From assembly GCF_014649855.1 (NCBI RefSeq), contig NZ_BMTV01000010.1, positions 62,001 to 126,000 on the forward strand: a stretch of DNA of 64,000 nt. Direction: 5' to 3'. Positions 19,117 through 29,115 of this stretch are shown one piece after another. The notes under the pieces are model-generated. The model had not been told where the DNA came from, ran no database searches, and was given only the letters and a program-made list of their open reading frames with translations. Source of the stretch: Streptomyces roseolus (lineage in GTDB: Bacteria > Actinomycetota > Actinomycetes > Streptomycetales > Streptomycetaceae). A program made the position numbers and the translations under genes. Each line of letters begins with the position of its first letter. The stretch's first letter is position 1.

Positions 19117-20478
19117 ATGGCCACCGAAGCACCCGTCCTCTCCGGACTGCCCGTCCTCGGCTCGATGTTCGACCTCAGGAACGACTCGCTCGGCACCTTC
19201 CTGCGCGCCCGGCGCGAACACGGCGACGTCGTCCGCATCACCGCCGGCCCGCCCGGCGCCCGGGCCGAGGTCTACGCCGTCTTCTCCGCCGAGGGCGCCC
19301 AGCAGGTCCTCGCCGGCGAGTCCGCCAACTTCCGCAAGGACAACGCCTTCTACCAGGAGGTCCGCGAGTCCTTCGGCAACGGGCTGCTCACCAGCCAGGA
19401 CGAGGACTACCTGCGCCAGCGCCGGCTCGTCCAGCCGCTCTTCACCAAGCGCCGCGTCGACGGCTACGCCGACGCCGTCGCCGCCGAGGTCACCACCCTC
19501 CTCGCCGAGTGGGAGGCCTCCGGCGCCACCACCGTCGACGTCCTCCACGAGTCGACCCGGCTCGCCCTGCGCGCCGTCGCCCGCATCCTCTTCGGCACCG
19601 ACGTCGACTCCGCCGTCGAGGTCGTCGAGCGCTGCTTCCCCGGCGTCGGCTCCTACGTGCTCAGCCGCGGCTACGCCCCGGTCAGGATCCCCCGCGACTG
19701 GCCCACCCCCGGAAACCGCCGCGCCGCCGCCCTCCACCGGGCGCTCTACGAGGAGTGCGACCGGATCATCGCCGAGCGGAAGGCCGGCGGCCGGACCGAG
19801 GAGGACGGCGACGACCTGCTGTCCCTGCTCGTCCGCGCCGAGTCCGCCGAGGACGGCGCCTTCGACGCCACCGAACTCCGCGAGCAGGTCCTCGTCTTCC
19901 TGCTCGCCGGCCACGAGACGACCGCCACCTCCCTCGGCTTCGCCCTCCACCTCCTCGCCCGCCACCCGGAGGCCCAGCGGCGCGCCCACGAGGAGGTCGA
20001 CCGGGTCCTCGGCGACCGTGCCCCCGGCGCGGCCGACCTCGACCGCCTCCCGTACGTCACCCGGGTCCTGAAGGAGGCCATGCGGCTCTTCCCCGCCGCG
20101 CCCGTCATCGGCCGCCGGGCCGTCGCCGCCACCACCGTCGGCGGCGTCGCCGTCCCGGCCGGCGCCGACGTCGTCGTCGCCCCCTGGGTCACCCACCGGC
20201 ACCCCGCCTACTGGGAGGACGCCGAGCGCTTCGACCCGGACCGCTTCACCCCCGAGGCGGAGGCCGCCCGCCCCCGCTACGCCTGGTTCCCCTTCGGCGG
20301 CGGCCCCCGGGCCTGCATCGGCCAGCACTTCTCGATGCTGGAGTCGGTGATCGCGCTCGCGGCGATCCTCCGGCGCCACGGCTTCGAGGCCGTGGACACC
20401 GAGGTGCCGGTCGCTCCCGCGATCACCCTCCAGGCCGCGGGACCGGCCCGCTGCCGGCTCGTCCCCCGGACGGCGTGA
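19117..20478 (+). CDS. Cytochrome P450
   Basis: The 453-residue monooxygenase has the oxygen-binding I-helix motif LAGHETTATS, the K-helix EAMR (ExxR), the PERF-region DAERFDPDRF and the heme loop FPFGGGPRACIGQHF with its Cys thiolate. No membrane anchor is seen, so it is soluble and needs a separate ferredoxin/reductase, which is not encoded nearby. It resembles fatty-acid or terpenoid hydroxylating bacterial P450s more than macrolide types, but family cannot be assigned by eye. ATG 19117 is preferred over an upstream extension with poor coding character. Confidence 0.93.
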   Translation: MATEAPVLSGLPVLGSMFDLRNDSLGTFLRARREHGDVVRITAGPPGARAEVYAVFSAEGAQQVLAGESANFRKDNAFYQEVRESFGNGLLTSQDEDYLRQRRLVQPLFTKRRVDGYADAVAAEVTTLLAEWEASGATTVDVLHESTRLALRAVARILFGTDVDSAVEVVERCFPGVGSYVLSRGYAPVRIPRDWPTPGNRRAAALHRALYEECDRIIAERKAGGRTEEDGDDLLSLLVRAESAEDGAFDATELREQVLVFLLAGHETTATSLGFALHLLARHPEAQRRAHEEVDRVLGDRAPGAADLDRLPYVTRVLKEAMRLFPAAPVIGRRAVAATTVGGVAVPAGADVVVAPWVTHRHPAYWEDAERFDPDRFTPEAEAARPRYAWFPFGGGPRACIGQHFSMLESVIALAAILRRHGFEAVDTEVPVAPAITLQAAGPARCRLVPRTA

Positions 20479-20488
20479 CCCCCGGAGG

Positions 20489-21700
20489 TCAGTCGGCGGC
20501 CCGCCGGCCGTGGAGGTGGAGCGAGCGCAGCGCCGCCTCCAGGGCGAAGCGGCGCTCCGGGTCCAGGAGCCGGTCGCCGAAGTGGTTGTCGAGGTTCCGC
20601 AGCCGGTAGCGGACGGTCTGGGCGTGCACACCGAGCAGCTCGCCGACCTGCTCGGCCGGGGCACGGGTGGAGACGTGCACCCGCAGCGTCTCGATGAGCC
20701 GCTCGCGGCGGGTGCCCGACAGGCCGTCCAGCGGCGCCAGTTCGCGCTGGGCCAGCTGGGCGGTCAGCGCCGGGTCGGAGAGCAGCCACAGCGTCGTCAG
20801 ATGGTCCTCGCAGGCCACCACGGGCGCGTCCGCGACGATGCCGTCGTCGACGAGCTGGAGGACCCGCCGCGCCCAGCGCAGCGAGTGGGCGGCCTGCGCC
20901 GGCGGCACGGTGAGCCCGAGGACGGCCGGGGTGCCGGCCAGGGCCGCGTCGAGCATCGCCCGGCGCTCGGCGGTCGGCGGCCCCGGCACCAGCAGATGGG
21001 GGTGCGGCAGGCTCAGGTCGGCGAGGACGTCCCGGTCCAGCCGGTCGGGCACCACCCGGGCGGCCGGCGGCCGCAGGACGACCAGGGTGCACTCGGCGGG
21101 GAGCTGCCAGGACGCCTCCCGGCACAGCTCGGCGACGGCGGCCCGGGGCAGCGGCGGCCCGGCGACGACCAGGTGCAGCAGCTTCCTGCGCAGCGCCGCC
21201 ACGTCGGAGACCGCCCGGGTCCGGACGGAGACGTACCCCTCGCGGGAGAGGGACTCCAGCTCGTCCACGTACGCGAAGAGCGCGTCCGCGAAGGCGAGGA
21301 TCAGGGTGGGGGAGAGGTTGTAGGTGCGTCCGATGCTCTTGGCGCGCCGCAGGGCGACGCGGGCGCCGAGGCGATAGGCGCCCAGTAAGGAGTCCAGGGC
21401 GCGCCCCTCGTACGCCTCCACCCGGCCGAACTGGCGGAGCAGCTCGTCGCGGAGGGTGGAGTTCGTCCCGGGGGTGTCGACCCGGTCCACGAAGGCGGCC
21501 AGGGCCTGCTCGACGCCCTGGCGGATGGCGTCGCAGTGGGGGCCGTTGAAGAGGTGGGTGTACACGGGGTAGGCGCGCTCGATCTCGAAGCCGATCTCCT
21601 TGACGAGACCAGGGATCTCCGGTCGCATCAGGGCGGCGAACTCCCGCGGCAGCGGATCGAGCGGCTCACCGAGCTCCGGTGACTGTGCGATGGAGGGCAT
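20489..21700 (-). CDS. PucR/CdaR-type transcriptional regulator
   Basis: The 403-residue protein has an N-terminal helical sensing region, a GGDEF-like middle domain and a C-terminal PucR helix-turn-helix: RRERLIETLRVHV, AEQVGELLGVHAQTVRYRLRNLD, then ALEAALRSLHLHG. This architecture is common in Streptomyces, often near P450 genes. It converges on the P450 (11 bases between stops), so direct control of that gene is possible but not shown. ATG 21700 is used; the 218-base upstream region holds its promoter. Confidence 0.85.
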   Translation of the reverse strand: MPSIAQSPELGEPLDPLPREFAALMRPEIPGLVKEIGFEIERAYPVYTHLFNGPHCDAIRQGVEQALAAFVDRVDTPGTNSTLRDELLRQFGRVEAYEGRALDSLLGAYRLGARVALRRAKSIGRTYNLSPTLILAFADALFAYVDELESLSREGYVSVRTRAVSDVAALRRKLLHLVVAGPPLPRAAVAELCREASWQLPAECTLVVLRPPAARVVPDRLDRDVLADLSLPHPHLLVPGPPTAERRAMLDAALAGTPAVLGLTVPPAQAAHSLRWARRVLQLVDDGIVADAPVVACEDHLTTLWLLSDPALTAQLAQRELAPLDGLSGTRRERLIETLRVHVSTRAPAEQVGELLGVHAQTVRYRLRNLDNHFGDRLLDPERRFALEAALRSLHLHGRRAAD

Positions 21701-21918
21701 GGACCGATCCCTTGCTCTGCTACGTGACCGGTGGGGGAGCGGCGCTGCGGCGCCCGGCCGGGTTGGCGGACGCCGCAGGAGCCATCAGGTACGTACCGAT
21801 GTGGATTCGCCGAAAAGCTAGGACACCTCGTGTGTGCTGTACACAACTTGAGCAAGAGTCATGTACGCGAGGTGGCCGTACGGGGCCGAGTCGGCCGGTA
21901 ATGACTCCTGAGTGGCCG

Positions 21919-22863
21919 TTAGTTGACGGCCGAGTGCCAGTTGCGCGAGAAGACCTTGCCGGCGTCGGGGGCGAGGACACCGGGGGCGAACAGACCGGTG
22001 AGGTGGGTCTGGGTGTCGTTCAGCAGGAGCTTGTTCTTCCCGGCTCCGGCGGGCAGCCCCGTCTTCAGGTTGACCGCCGCGTCGATGATCCCGAACCAGC
22101 CGAGGCCGCAGCCGCTGGCGCCGGGCACGGCGAAGCCGTCGTCGTACTGGGTGGCGCCGAGGAGGTCGAGGCGGCTCATCTCGCCTTCCTCGTTGGCGGT
22201 GCCGTCGCCGTCGAAGCGCGTGACGCCGAAGCCGGGCGCCGTGAGGTTCTTCGGGCGGAGCAGGATCGGGTTGCTCTTGGACCCGATGTAGCAGTTGTCG
22301 CCGAGGAACGGGTTCTGCAGGCGGATGCGGACCGGGATGGTCACGATCGGCTGGTCGGTGAGGACGCCCGCGATCTGGTCGAACTCGGAGGGCGTGCCGA
22401 CCGACTCCATGGTCGCGGTGATCTTGTTGAGCTTCGCGTCCGACAGCTGCCGGCAGATGTCCGTGACGAACGGGATGTCGCTCGGGCACATCAGCCCCAT
22501 CAGGCCGCCGGGGACGGTGGCGGAGTCGGCGATGAGGGCGCCTCCGGCCGGGGCGACGACCGAGTTGGTGCCGTCGGCGTTCTGCACGACGCCGATCTGG
22601 AGGTTGGTCTTCCCGGTGGGCACCGTGGTGTTGCCGAGCTTGATGGAGCCGCTGAGGGAGTACGACACGACGCACTGCGGCGAGGTGTCGAGACCGTCCG
22701 TGGAGATCATCGGGGTGGCGTCGACGGGACACCGGGTGGACGGCGCCCAGCCGCCGTTGAGCACCGGGGTGGCGGCCGTCGCCGTGCCCATGGAGGCGAA
22801 GGCGCCGAGCGCGGTGAGCGCGGAGACGGTGGCGAGCTTGGTGCGGGCGGTGACGAGGGGCAT
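21919..22863 (-). CDS. Secreted protein of unknown function, module member 4
   Basis: The 314-residue product starts with a Sec signal (ARTKLATVSALTALGAF, cleavage near TATAATP). The mature protein has several Cys residues likely to form disulfides and a conserved segment, NPFLGDNCYIGSKSNPI, that I associate with secreted actinobacterial proteins of unknown role. There is no membrane anchor, cell-wall motif or catalytic motif. It is the last of four same-strand genes for exported proteins, 34 bases after the DUF6801-type gene, and may act extracellularly with them. Confidence 0.78.
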   Translation of the reverse strand: MPLVTARTKLATVSALTALGAFASMGTATAATPVLNGGWAPSTRCPVDATPMISTDGLDTSPQCVVSYSLSGSIKLGNTTVPTGKTNLQIGVVQNADGTNSVVAPAGGALIADSATVPGGLMGLMCPSDIPFVTDICRQLSDAKLNKITATMESVGTPSEFDQIAGVLTDQPIVTIPVRIRLQNPFLGDNCYIGSKSNPILLRPKNLTAPGFGVTRFDGDGTANEEGEMSRLDLLGATQYDDGFAVPGASGCGLGWFGIIDAAVNLKTGLPAGAGKNKLLLNDTQTHLTGLFAPGVLAPDAGKVFSRNWHSAVN

Positions 22864-22897
22864 GGCGGGCCTTTCGGTCGGGGGTGGCGCCCGGGGC

Positions 22898-24532
22898 TCA
22901 GCGCTCGGGCTTGGGGACGACGAGGGGCTGGCGGTCCTCGGTGCACTGGTCCGGAGGCGGGGTCTCGATGCCCACGGAGCAGGTCTGGCCCTGGATCTGT
23001 TTGACGTGGTTGTCCGGCCCCGAGATGGCGGCGGTCAGCAGCCGGTCGAGGTCCTCGCCGTCCGCGCCGCAGTCCTTGAAGGGCGGGATGGTGACGGTGC
23101 CGGTGAGGGGGCCGCCGCCGGTGAGGACGTAGCCCTCGGCGGGCTGGCCGTAGGGGATCTTGCCCAGGCCCAGCAGGACCAGGTGCTTCCCGGGGAACTT
23201 GTCGGGCTCGGGCTCGGGCGAGGTGAGCGGGGCCGACGTGCGGCAGGAGGGGCCGACGTCCAGGTCGACGCCGTTCACCTTGACGTCGAGGACGCGGAGG
23301 ACGAGCGGCGCCCGGACGGTGTTCTCCAAGTGGTTGTCGAAGGTGCTGAAGATGACGCGGACCAGGGTGTCGATCGTGATGGGTCCGACCTGCTCCAGGA
23401 CCATGGTCGCCGTCACCGGCTGGAAGTCGAAGGTCAGGAAGGTGGCGGTGAACGGCGGGGTCTGCTTGCGCCCTTGGTAGGAGAGGTTGCCCGGGGAGAG
23501 GGTGGTGAAGTGGAACTCGCCCTCCGGTGGCAGGGTGTCCGGTATCTGCATCTCGCCCTGCTCGATCAGCATGCAGGTCACCGGAATGAGCGAGGCGCCG
23601 TTCAGCTTCCGCACGTTGGCGTAGCCGGTGACGTACGCGGACAGCGACATCGGCGTCGGCTTCTCGGTGACGCAGGGCGGCGCGTCCGGCCGGGGCGCCG
23701 GCGTGCCGGGTGCCTCCTCCTCGGCCGTCGCGAGCCCCCTGCCCCCCGGCCGGGGGCCCGCCCCGGGGGACGTCGGGACGTCCGGCGTCGCGCGGGTGGT
23801 TCCGGGCGCGGTCGGCGGGGCCGGCCGGTCCGTGGGGAGCGACGGGGACGGCGAGGAGGGCGCCGTGGTCGAGGGCGGCGGGGCCGACGGCGTACCGGTC
23901 GAGGCGCCGGCACCGACCGGGACCCGGGCGAGCACCGTACGGCCCTCCGCGTCCGGGGCGGGGACACAGGCCGCGGACAGCGACGGGGGCGTGGTGGCCG
24001 CCCCGTCGGCCGCGCTCGGCGCGAGGTCCACGGCGAGCGCCCCGGCGGTGAGGACCAGCTCGCCGGCCGTACCCGTGGTCAGGGACGGCGCGTCTCCGGT
24101 CGTGGTGAGGACCAGGGCCCCCTCGGCGGGCACGGCGACCGGCTGTGCCGTTCCGCTCCAGGTGACCTCCGTACGCTGCTCGTCCTGCGCCACGCCGACC
24201 GCGAGGCGCGTCTCGGCCCGTACGGCGGTGGCCTCGGGCGTGGTGAGGCCGGCGACGGCCGCGGCCGGCAGCTCGACGGTCGTGGCGACGTCGACGGGAC
24301 GGATCTCCTCGCCCGCGGAGGCCCGTTCGGGGAAGGCGGCCGTGATCCGCACCGTCACCTGCTGCGGCCCCGAGGGCAGGGTGCAGACGTACGGCAGCGC
24401 GGCGTCGACCTCCACCGTGCCGACGGCGACGGCGGCCGCGGGGAGCAGCGGGGCGAGCGCCACGAACGCGGCGATCGTCGCGCCGCGCACGCGCGCACGG
24501 GTGGGGCGTGGTGTGGGCCGGGGGCCTGGCAT
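22898..24532 (-). CDS. Secreted DUF6801-type protein, module member 3
   Basis: The 544-residue protein has a signal peptide (RGATIAAFVALAPLLPAAAVAV) and a first domain beginning VDAALPYVCTLPSGPQQVTV, which resembles DUF6801 domains of secreted Streptomyces proteins. A Pro/Ser/Thr-rich linker of about 80 residues (STGTPSAPPPSTTAPSSP and similar) leads to a C-terminal beta-rich domain with paired Cys residues (VTCMLIEQG, GPSCRTS, FKDCGAD, QTCSVG). No catalytic motif is seen. ATG 24532 is chosen because it gives the signal peptide; the frame remains open further upstream but overlaps the neighbour. Confidence 0.8.
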   Translation of the reverse strand: MPGPRPTPRPTRARVRGATIAAFVALAPLLPAAAVAVGTVEVDAALPYVCTLPSGPQQVTVRITAAFPERASAGEEIRPVDVATTVELPAAAVAGLTTPEATAVRAETRLAVGVAQDEQRTEVTWSGTAQPVAVPAEGALVLTTTGDAPSLTTGTAGELVLTAGALAVDLAPSAADGAATTPPSLSAACVPAPDAEGRTVLARVPVGAGASTGTPSAPPPSTTAPSSPSPSLPTDRPAPPTAPGTTRATPDVPTSPGAGPRPGGRGLATAEEEAPGTPAPRPDAPPCVTEKPTPMSLSAYVTGYANVRKLNGASLIPVTCMLIEQGEMQIPDTLPPEGEFHFTTLSPGNLSYQGRKQTPPFTATFLTFDFQPVTATMVLEQVGPITIDTLVRVIFSTFDNHLENTVRAPLVLRVLDVKVNGVDLDVGPSCRTSAPLTSPEPEPDKFPGKHLVLLGLGKIPYGQPAEGYVLTGGGPLTGTVTIPPFKDCGADGEDLDRLLTAAISGPDNHVKQIQGQTCSVGIETPPPDQCTEDRQPLVVPKPER

Positions 24533-24555
24533 CTGGTGCTCCGCTCGGAGGGGGC

Positions 24556-25209
24556 TCAGGGGTGGGTGCCGACGATCGCCGGGGCGAGAGTGGTGCCCGT
24601 CGTTCTGACCAGGTAGTCGGCAGTGATGATCAGGCTGGCGCCGACCGGCGCGGCGTCGCCGCAGCCGGCCTGGGACACGACGGTCAGGCCGCCGGTCGTA
24701 CCGGTGACGGCGAGCTTGCCCGTGGCGTTGGTGTAGGTGGCGGGCAGCTGTCCCCGGACACGGAAGGTGCAGGCGCCGACCGTCCCCCTGAGATCGACGT
24801 CTCCGAGGTGACCTTGCGTCACGCCGGTGGAGGCGGTGTGGTCCCGGGCGGCGATCGCCCAGGGCGTGGCCGGGGCGAAGGTCACATGGCCGAGGACGCT
24901 GGTGCAGGGTGCCCCGGGGGCGCCGAACGCGACGGCATGGAGAGTGCCGACCGTCGCCGGGTTGCCGGTGGCGCTTCGGAGGCTGCCGGAGAAGGACGAC
25001 CGGGAGCACGCAATGGCGATGCCGTTGCCCGGCACGAGCTCGATCATCATGACCACGTTCGCGGTGTTGGCGGCGGATACGCCAACCGGCGACGGGGTCA
25101 CCGTCCAGACCGTCGACGGCGCCGCCGTCGCCGGCGGGACGGCGAGGACGCACGCGGCCGCGGCCGCGGCCGTCGCGACCGCGGCGCGTCTTCCGAGCGG
25201 CTTCTTCAT
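24556..25209 (-). CDS. Secreted protein, module member 2 (paralogue of next gene)
   Basis: The 217-residue product has an Ala-rich signal peptide (RRAAVATAAAAAACVLAV, cleavage near ATAAPST). The mature sequence begins STVWTVTPSPVGVSA and shares its whole layout with the neighbouring 207-residue protein, including [24 protein letters not shown] and the terminal PAIVGTHP. Four Cys residues align between the two. This looks like tandem duplication followed by divergence. Function unknown; a small extracellular beta-sandwich is likely. Confidence 0.82.
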   Translation of the reverse strand: MKKPLGRRAAVATAAAAAACVLAVPPATAAPSTVWTVTPSPVGVSAANTANVVMMIELVPGNGIAIACSRSSFSGSLRSATGNPATVGTLHAVAFGAPGAPCTSVLGHVTFAPATPWAIAARDHTASTGVTQGHLGDVDLRGTVGACTFRVRGQLPATYTNATGKLAVTGTTGGLTVVSQAGCGDAAPVGASLIITADYLVRTTGTTLAPAIVGTHP

Positions 25210-25295
25210 GGTGCGGGTCTCCTCGGAGCGGGTGCGGACAGGCCCGCGTCCGCCCGGCCGGGGGGCCGGCCGGACGGACGCGGAGACCTGGTGCC

Positions 25296-26040
<745 letters not shown>

Positions 26041-26405
26041 GAAACTTAGCCGAACAATGGCGTGAACCATGATTCTTTGAACTTGTTGTATTGCCTGTCA
26101 AGAGGGTGAGCGATGGCGGGAATCCGCTTGGTTCCGTGGTGCGCAATGTCGACAATTCTGATCGATCATGCGAGGTCGGAGGGGATTTTCGTACTCCCGC
26201 CCCGAGCATTCCTCGGGCCGGTGACAAGCCGGCGCTCTGAATTGTCTCCCGCCTGATAAAAAGACCCGGCCGGGGGCCTGTTCCGTGAAAACTCCGGATC
26301 CGGTATTGCCCCGCGAGGTTACTCAGTCGTAGCGTTCCCGGGAGCCGACGCTCAGTCGCAGGTCGGCGCCCTCATCTGTCGCCCAGGAGACAAGTCGGGA
26401 GACCG

Positions 26406-26427
26406 GTTTGTCTGCGCGGTGACAAAC
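26406..26427. promoter_or_regulatory. Perfect inverted repeat upstream of the mce operon
   Basis: GTTTGTC (26406-26412) is inverted as GACAAAC (26421-26427) around TGCGCGGT. The centre lies about 117 bases before the mce operon ATG. The arms repeat the GACAA word found elsewhere in this intergenic region (for example near 26222 and 26391), which suggests a regulator binding site. Confidence 0.6.
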
Positions 26428-26533
26428 GCGGAAGCGGATCAATGAGTTTGCGCCACAGCTATTGTCCGGGTGATCCGGAACGGCCTACCGTGCGCCCGCG
26501 GCGCATGCGTCACGCACGTCTGCTGGAGGTGAG

Positions 26534-27544
26534 ATGGGAATCGAAGTAGCCGTCGAGGGGCTGACCATGTCCTTCGGCAAGCAGAACATCTGGCAGGACG
26601 TTTCGCTGACGTTGCCGGCCGGAGAGGTGAGCGTCATGCTCGGCCCTTCCGGAACCGGGAAGACGGTCTTCCTGAAATCGCTCATCGGACTGCTCAAACC
26701 CCAGCGGGGCCGCGTCCTCATCAACGGCGTCGACATGGTCGGCGGCCGGGAACGGGACATCTACGAGACCCGGAAGCTCTTCGGCCTCATGTTCCAGGAC
26801 GGCGCCCTCTTCGGCTCCATGACGCTCTTCGACAACATCGCCTTCCCGCTGCGCGAGCACACCCGCAAGCGGGAGTCCGAGATCCGGCGCATGGTCATGG
26901 AACGCATCGAACTCGTCGGCCTGCTCGGCGCCGAGGGCAAGCTGCCGGGCGAGATCAGCGGCGGCATGCGCAAGCGGGCCGGCCTGGCCCGCGCGCTCGT
27001 CCTCGACCCGCAGATCGTGCTCTGCGACGAACCCGACTCCGGCCTGGACCCGGTGCGCACCGCGTACCTCTCCCAGCTGCTGATCGACCTCAACGCGCGG
27101 ATCGACGCGACGATGCTGATCGTCACCCACAACCTCGACATCGCCGCCACCGTCCCCGACAACATGGGGATGTTCTTCCGGCGGAACCTCGTCACCTTCG
27201 GACCGCGCGAAGTCCTCCTCACCAGCGACGAACCGGTCGTCACCCAGTTCCTCGCCGGCCGCCGCGAGGGCCCCATCGGCATGTCCGAGGAGAAGGACGC
27301 CGCCGCCCTCGCCGCCGAGGCCGACAGCGCCGCGGGCCGCCCCGACGGGCCCCGCGTCATCGTCCCGCAGCTGGAGCCCTCGCCGGGACTGCCCCCGCGC
27401 GCCGCCGTCGTACGCCGCCGCGAGCGGGTCCTCGGCATGCTGGACACCCTGCCGCCCGCCGCCCGCGCCGCCATCGAGGACACCTACGCGCGGCAGGCCG
27501 CGGCGCGGACCGTGCCGACCCCGTCCCCCGGGGGCGGCGCGTGA
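26534..27544 (+). CDS. Mce-system ATP-binding protein (Mkl/MceG type)
   Basis: The 336-residue ABC ATPase energises MCE lipid importers. It has Walker A GPSGTGKT, signature ISGGMRKRAGLARAL, Walker B VLCDEPDSGLDP and the H-loop VTHNLD. The ISGGM signature and the ~80-residue C-terminal extension (from about residue 250) are typical of MlaF/Mkl ATPases rather than other importers. The CTGGAGGTGAG upstream of ATG 26534 is a strong ribosome site. As first gene of the operon it differs from mycobacteria, where mceG is elsewhere; the operon position is usual in Streptomyces. Confidence 0.92.
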   Translation: MGIEVAVEGLTMSFGKQNIWQDVSLTLPAGEVSVMLGPSGTGKTVFLKSLIGLLKPQRGRVLINGVDMVGGRERDIYETRKLFGLMFQDGALFGSMTLFDNIAFPLREHTRKRESEIRRMVMERIELVGLLGAEGKLPGEISGGMRKRAGLARALVLDPQIVLCDEPDSGLDPVRTAYLSQLLIDLNARIDATMLIVTHNLDIAATVPDNMGMFFRRNLVTFGPREVLLTSDEPVVTQFLAGRREGPIGMSEEKDAAALAAEADSAAGRPDGPRVIVPQLEPSPGLPPRAAVVRRRERVLGMLDTLPPAARAAIEDTYARQAAARTVPTPSPGGGA

Positions 27545-28305
27545 TCGGCGGGGCGCTGCGGCAGACCGGCCGCCTCTTCGCGCTCGCCGCCGAGGTGACC
27601 CGGGCCGTCTTCCGCAGGCCCTTCCAGTTCCGGGAGTTCATCGAGCAGTTCTGGTTCGTCGCCGGCGTCACGATCCTGCCGGCCGCGCTCGTCTCCATCC
27701 CGTTCGGCGCCGTGATCGCCCTTCAGGTCGGCTCGCTCACCCAGCAGCTCGGCGCCCAGTCCTTCACCGGCGGCGCCTCCGTCCTCGCCGTCATCCAGCA
27801 GGCCAGTCCGCTCATCGTCGCCCTCCTCATCGCCGGCGCGGCGGGCTCCGCGATCTGCGCCGACCTCGGCTCCCGGAAAATCCGCGAGGAGCTGGACGCG
27901 ATGGAGGTCATGGGCGTCTCGCCGGTCCAGCGGCTCGTCGTCCCGCGCGTCCTCGCCACCATGGCCGTCGCCGTCCTCCTCAACGGCCTGGTCTCCGTGG
28001 TCGGCACCCTCGGCGGCTACTTCTTCAACATCGTCCTCCAGGGCGGCACCCCCGGCGCCTACCTCGCCAGCTTCTCCGCCCTCGCCCAGCTGCCCGACCT
28101 GTACATCAGCGAATTCAAGGCGCTGGTCTTCGGGTTCATCGCGGGCATCGTCGCCGCCTACCGGGGACTCAACCCGCGCGGCGGCCCCAAGGGCGTCGGT
28201 GACGCCGTCAACCAGGCCGTCGTCATCACCTTCCTGCTGCTGTTCTTCGTGAACATGGTGCTGACGGGCATCTACCTCCAGATCGTCCCGCCGAAGGGAG
28301 GCTGA
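27541..28305 (+). CDS. MlaE/YrbE family permease, first copy
   Basis: The 254-residue membrane protein has about five hydrophobic segments and the MlaE-family signatures: FIEQFWFVAGVTILPAAL, IPFGAVIALQVG, LIAGAAGSAICADLGSRKIREELDAMEVMGV and the C-terminal FVNMVLTGIYLQ. It forms the transmembrane part of the lipid importer with the second permease. GTG 27541 overlaps the ATPase stop by four bases (GTGA), implying coupling. The EELDAMEVMGV segment is the conserved coupling helix that contacts the ATPase. Confidence 0.92.
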   Translation: MIGGALRQTGRLFALAAEVTRAVFRRPFQFREFIEQFWFVAGVTILPAALVSIPFGAVIALQVGSLTQQLGAQSFTGGASVLAVIQQASPLIVALLIAGAAGSAICADLGSRKIREELDAMEVMGVSPVQRLVVPRVLATMAVAVLLNGLVSVVGTLGGYFFNIVLQGGTPGAYLASFSALAQLPDLYISEFKALVFGFIAGIVAAYRGLNPRGGPKGVGDAVNQAVVITFLLLFFVNMVLTGIYLQIVPPKGG

Positions 28306-28307
28306 CG

Positions 28308-29114
28308 GTGGCCTCCCCGCTCGGCTGGCTCGACCGCTCAGGAGACCAGCTCCTCTTCTACGTCAGGGCCCTGCTCTGGGTCCCCCGGACCCTGCGCCGC
28401 TACCTCAAGGAGGTCCAGCGGCTGCTCGCCGAGGTCGCCTTCGGCTCCGGCGGCCTCGGGGTCGTGGGCGGCACCATCGGCGTGATGGTCGCCATGACCC
28501 TCTTCACCGGCACCGTCGTCGGACTCCAGGGCCACGCGGCGCTCGAACAGATCGGCACCGCCGCCTTCACCGGCTTCGTCTCCGCCTACTTCAACACCCG
28601 CGAGATCGCCCCGCTCGTCGCCGGCCTCGCCCTCTCCGCGACCGTCGGCGCGGGCTTCACCGCCCAGCTCGGCGCGATGCGCATCAACGAGGAGGTCGAC
28701 GCCCTCGAAGGCATGGGCGTCCGCTCCATGCCCTATCTGGTCACCACCCGGATCATCGCGGGCGTCGTCGCCATCGTCCCGCTCTACGCGGTCGGCCTGC
28801 TCTCCTCCTACCTGGCCTCCCGGACCGTCACGGTCCTCTTCAACGGCCAGTCCCAGGGCACGTACGACCACTACTTCAACCTGTTCCTGTCCCCGACCGA
28901 CGTCCTGCTCTCCATCCTCAAAGTGCTGATCTTCAGCGTGATGGTGATCCTCGCCCACTGCTACCACGGCTTCCGCGCCGCGGGCGGCCCCGCCGGCGTC
29001 GGCATCGCCGTCGGCCGCTCCGTGCGCAACGCCATCGTGCTGATCAGCGTCACCGACTTCTTCCTGTCGCTGGCCCTCTGGGGCGCGACCACGACCGTGA
29101 AGGTGGCGGGGTGA
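28308..29114 (+). CDS. MlaE/YrbE family permease, second copy
   Basis: The 268-residue protein is the partner permease. It retains ALSATVGAGFTAQLGAMRINEEVDALEGMGVRS, the coupling helix in the same position as in the first copy, plus FLSPTDVLLSILKVLIFSVM. GTG 28308 follows AAGGGAGG. The order ATPase, permease, permease, six MCE proteins is the complete actinobacterial layout. One base separates its stop from the next ATG. Confidence 0.92.
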   Translation: MASPLGWLDRSGDQLLFYVRALLWVPRTLRRYLKEVQRLLAEVAFGSGGLGVVGGTIGVMVAMTLFTGTVVGLQGHAALEQIGTAAFTGFVSAYFNTREIAPLVAGLALSATVGAGFTAQLGAMRINEEVDALEGMGVRSMPYLVTTRIIAGVVAIVPLYAVGLLSSYLASRTVTVLFNGQSQGTYDHYFNLFLSPTDVLLSILKVLIFSVMVILAHCYHGFRAAGGPAGVGIAVGRSVRNAIVLISVTDFFLSLALWGATTTVKVAG

Positions 29115-29115
29115 C

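Noticed and set aside
22898..25153. Longer version of the DUF6801-type gene starting upstream of 24532
   Set aside because: The extension lies within the neighbouring secreted-protein gene in another frame, is Arg/Gly/Pro-rich and hides the signal peptide.
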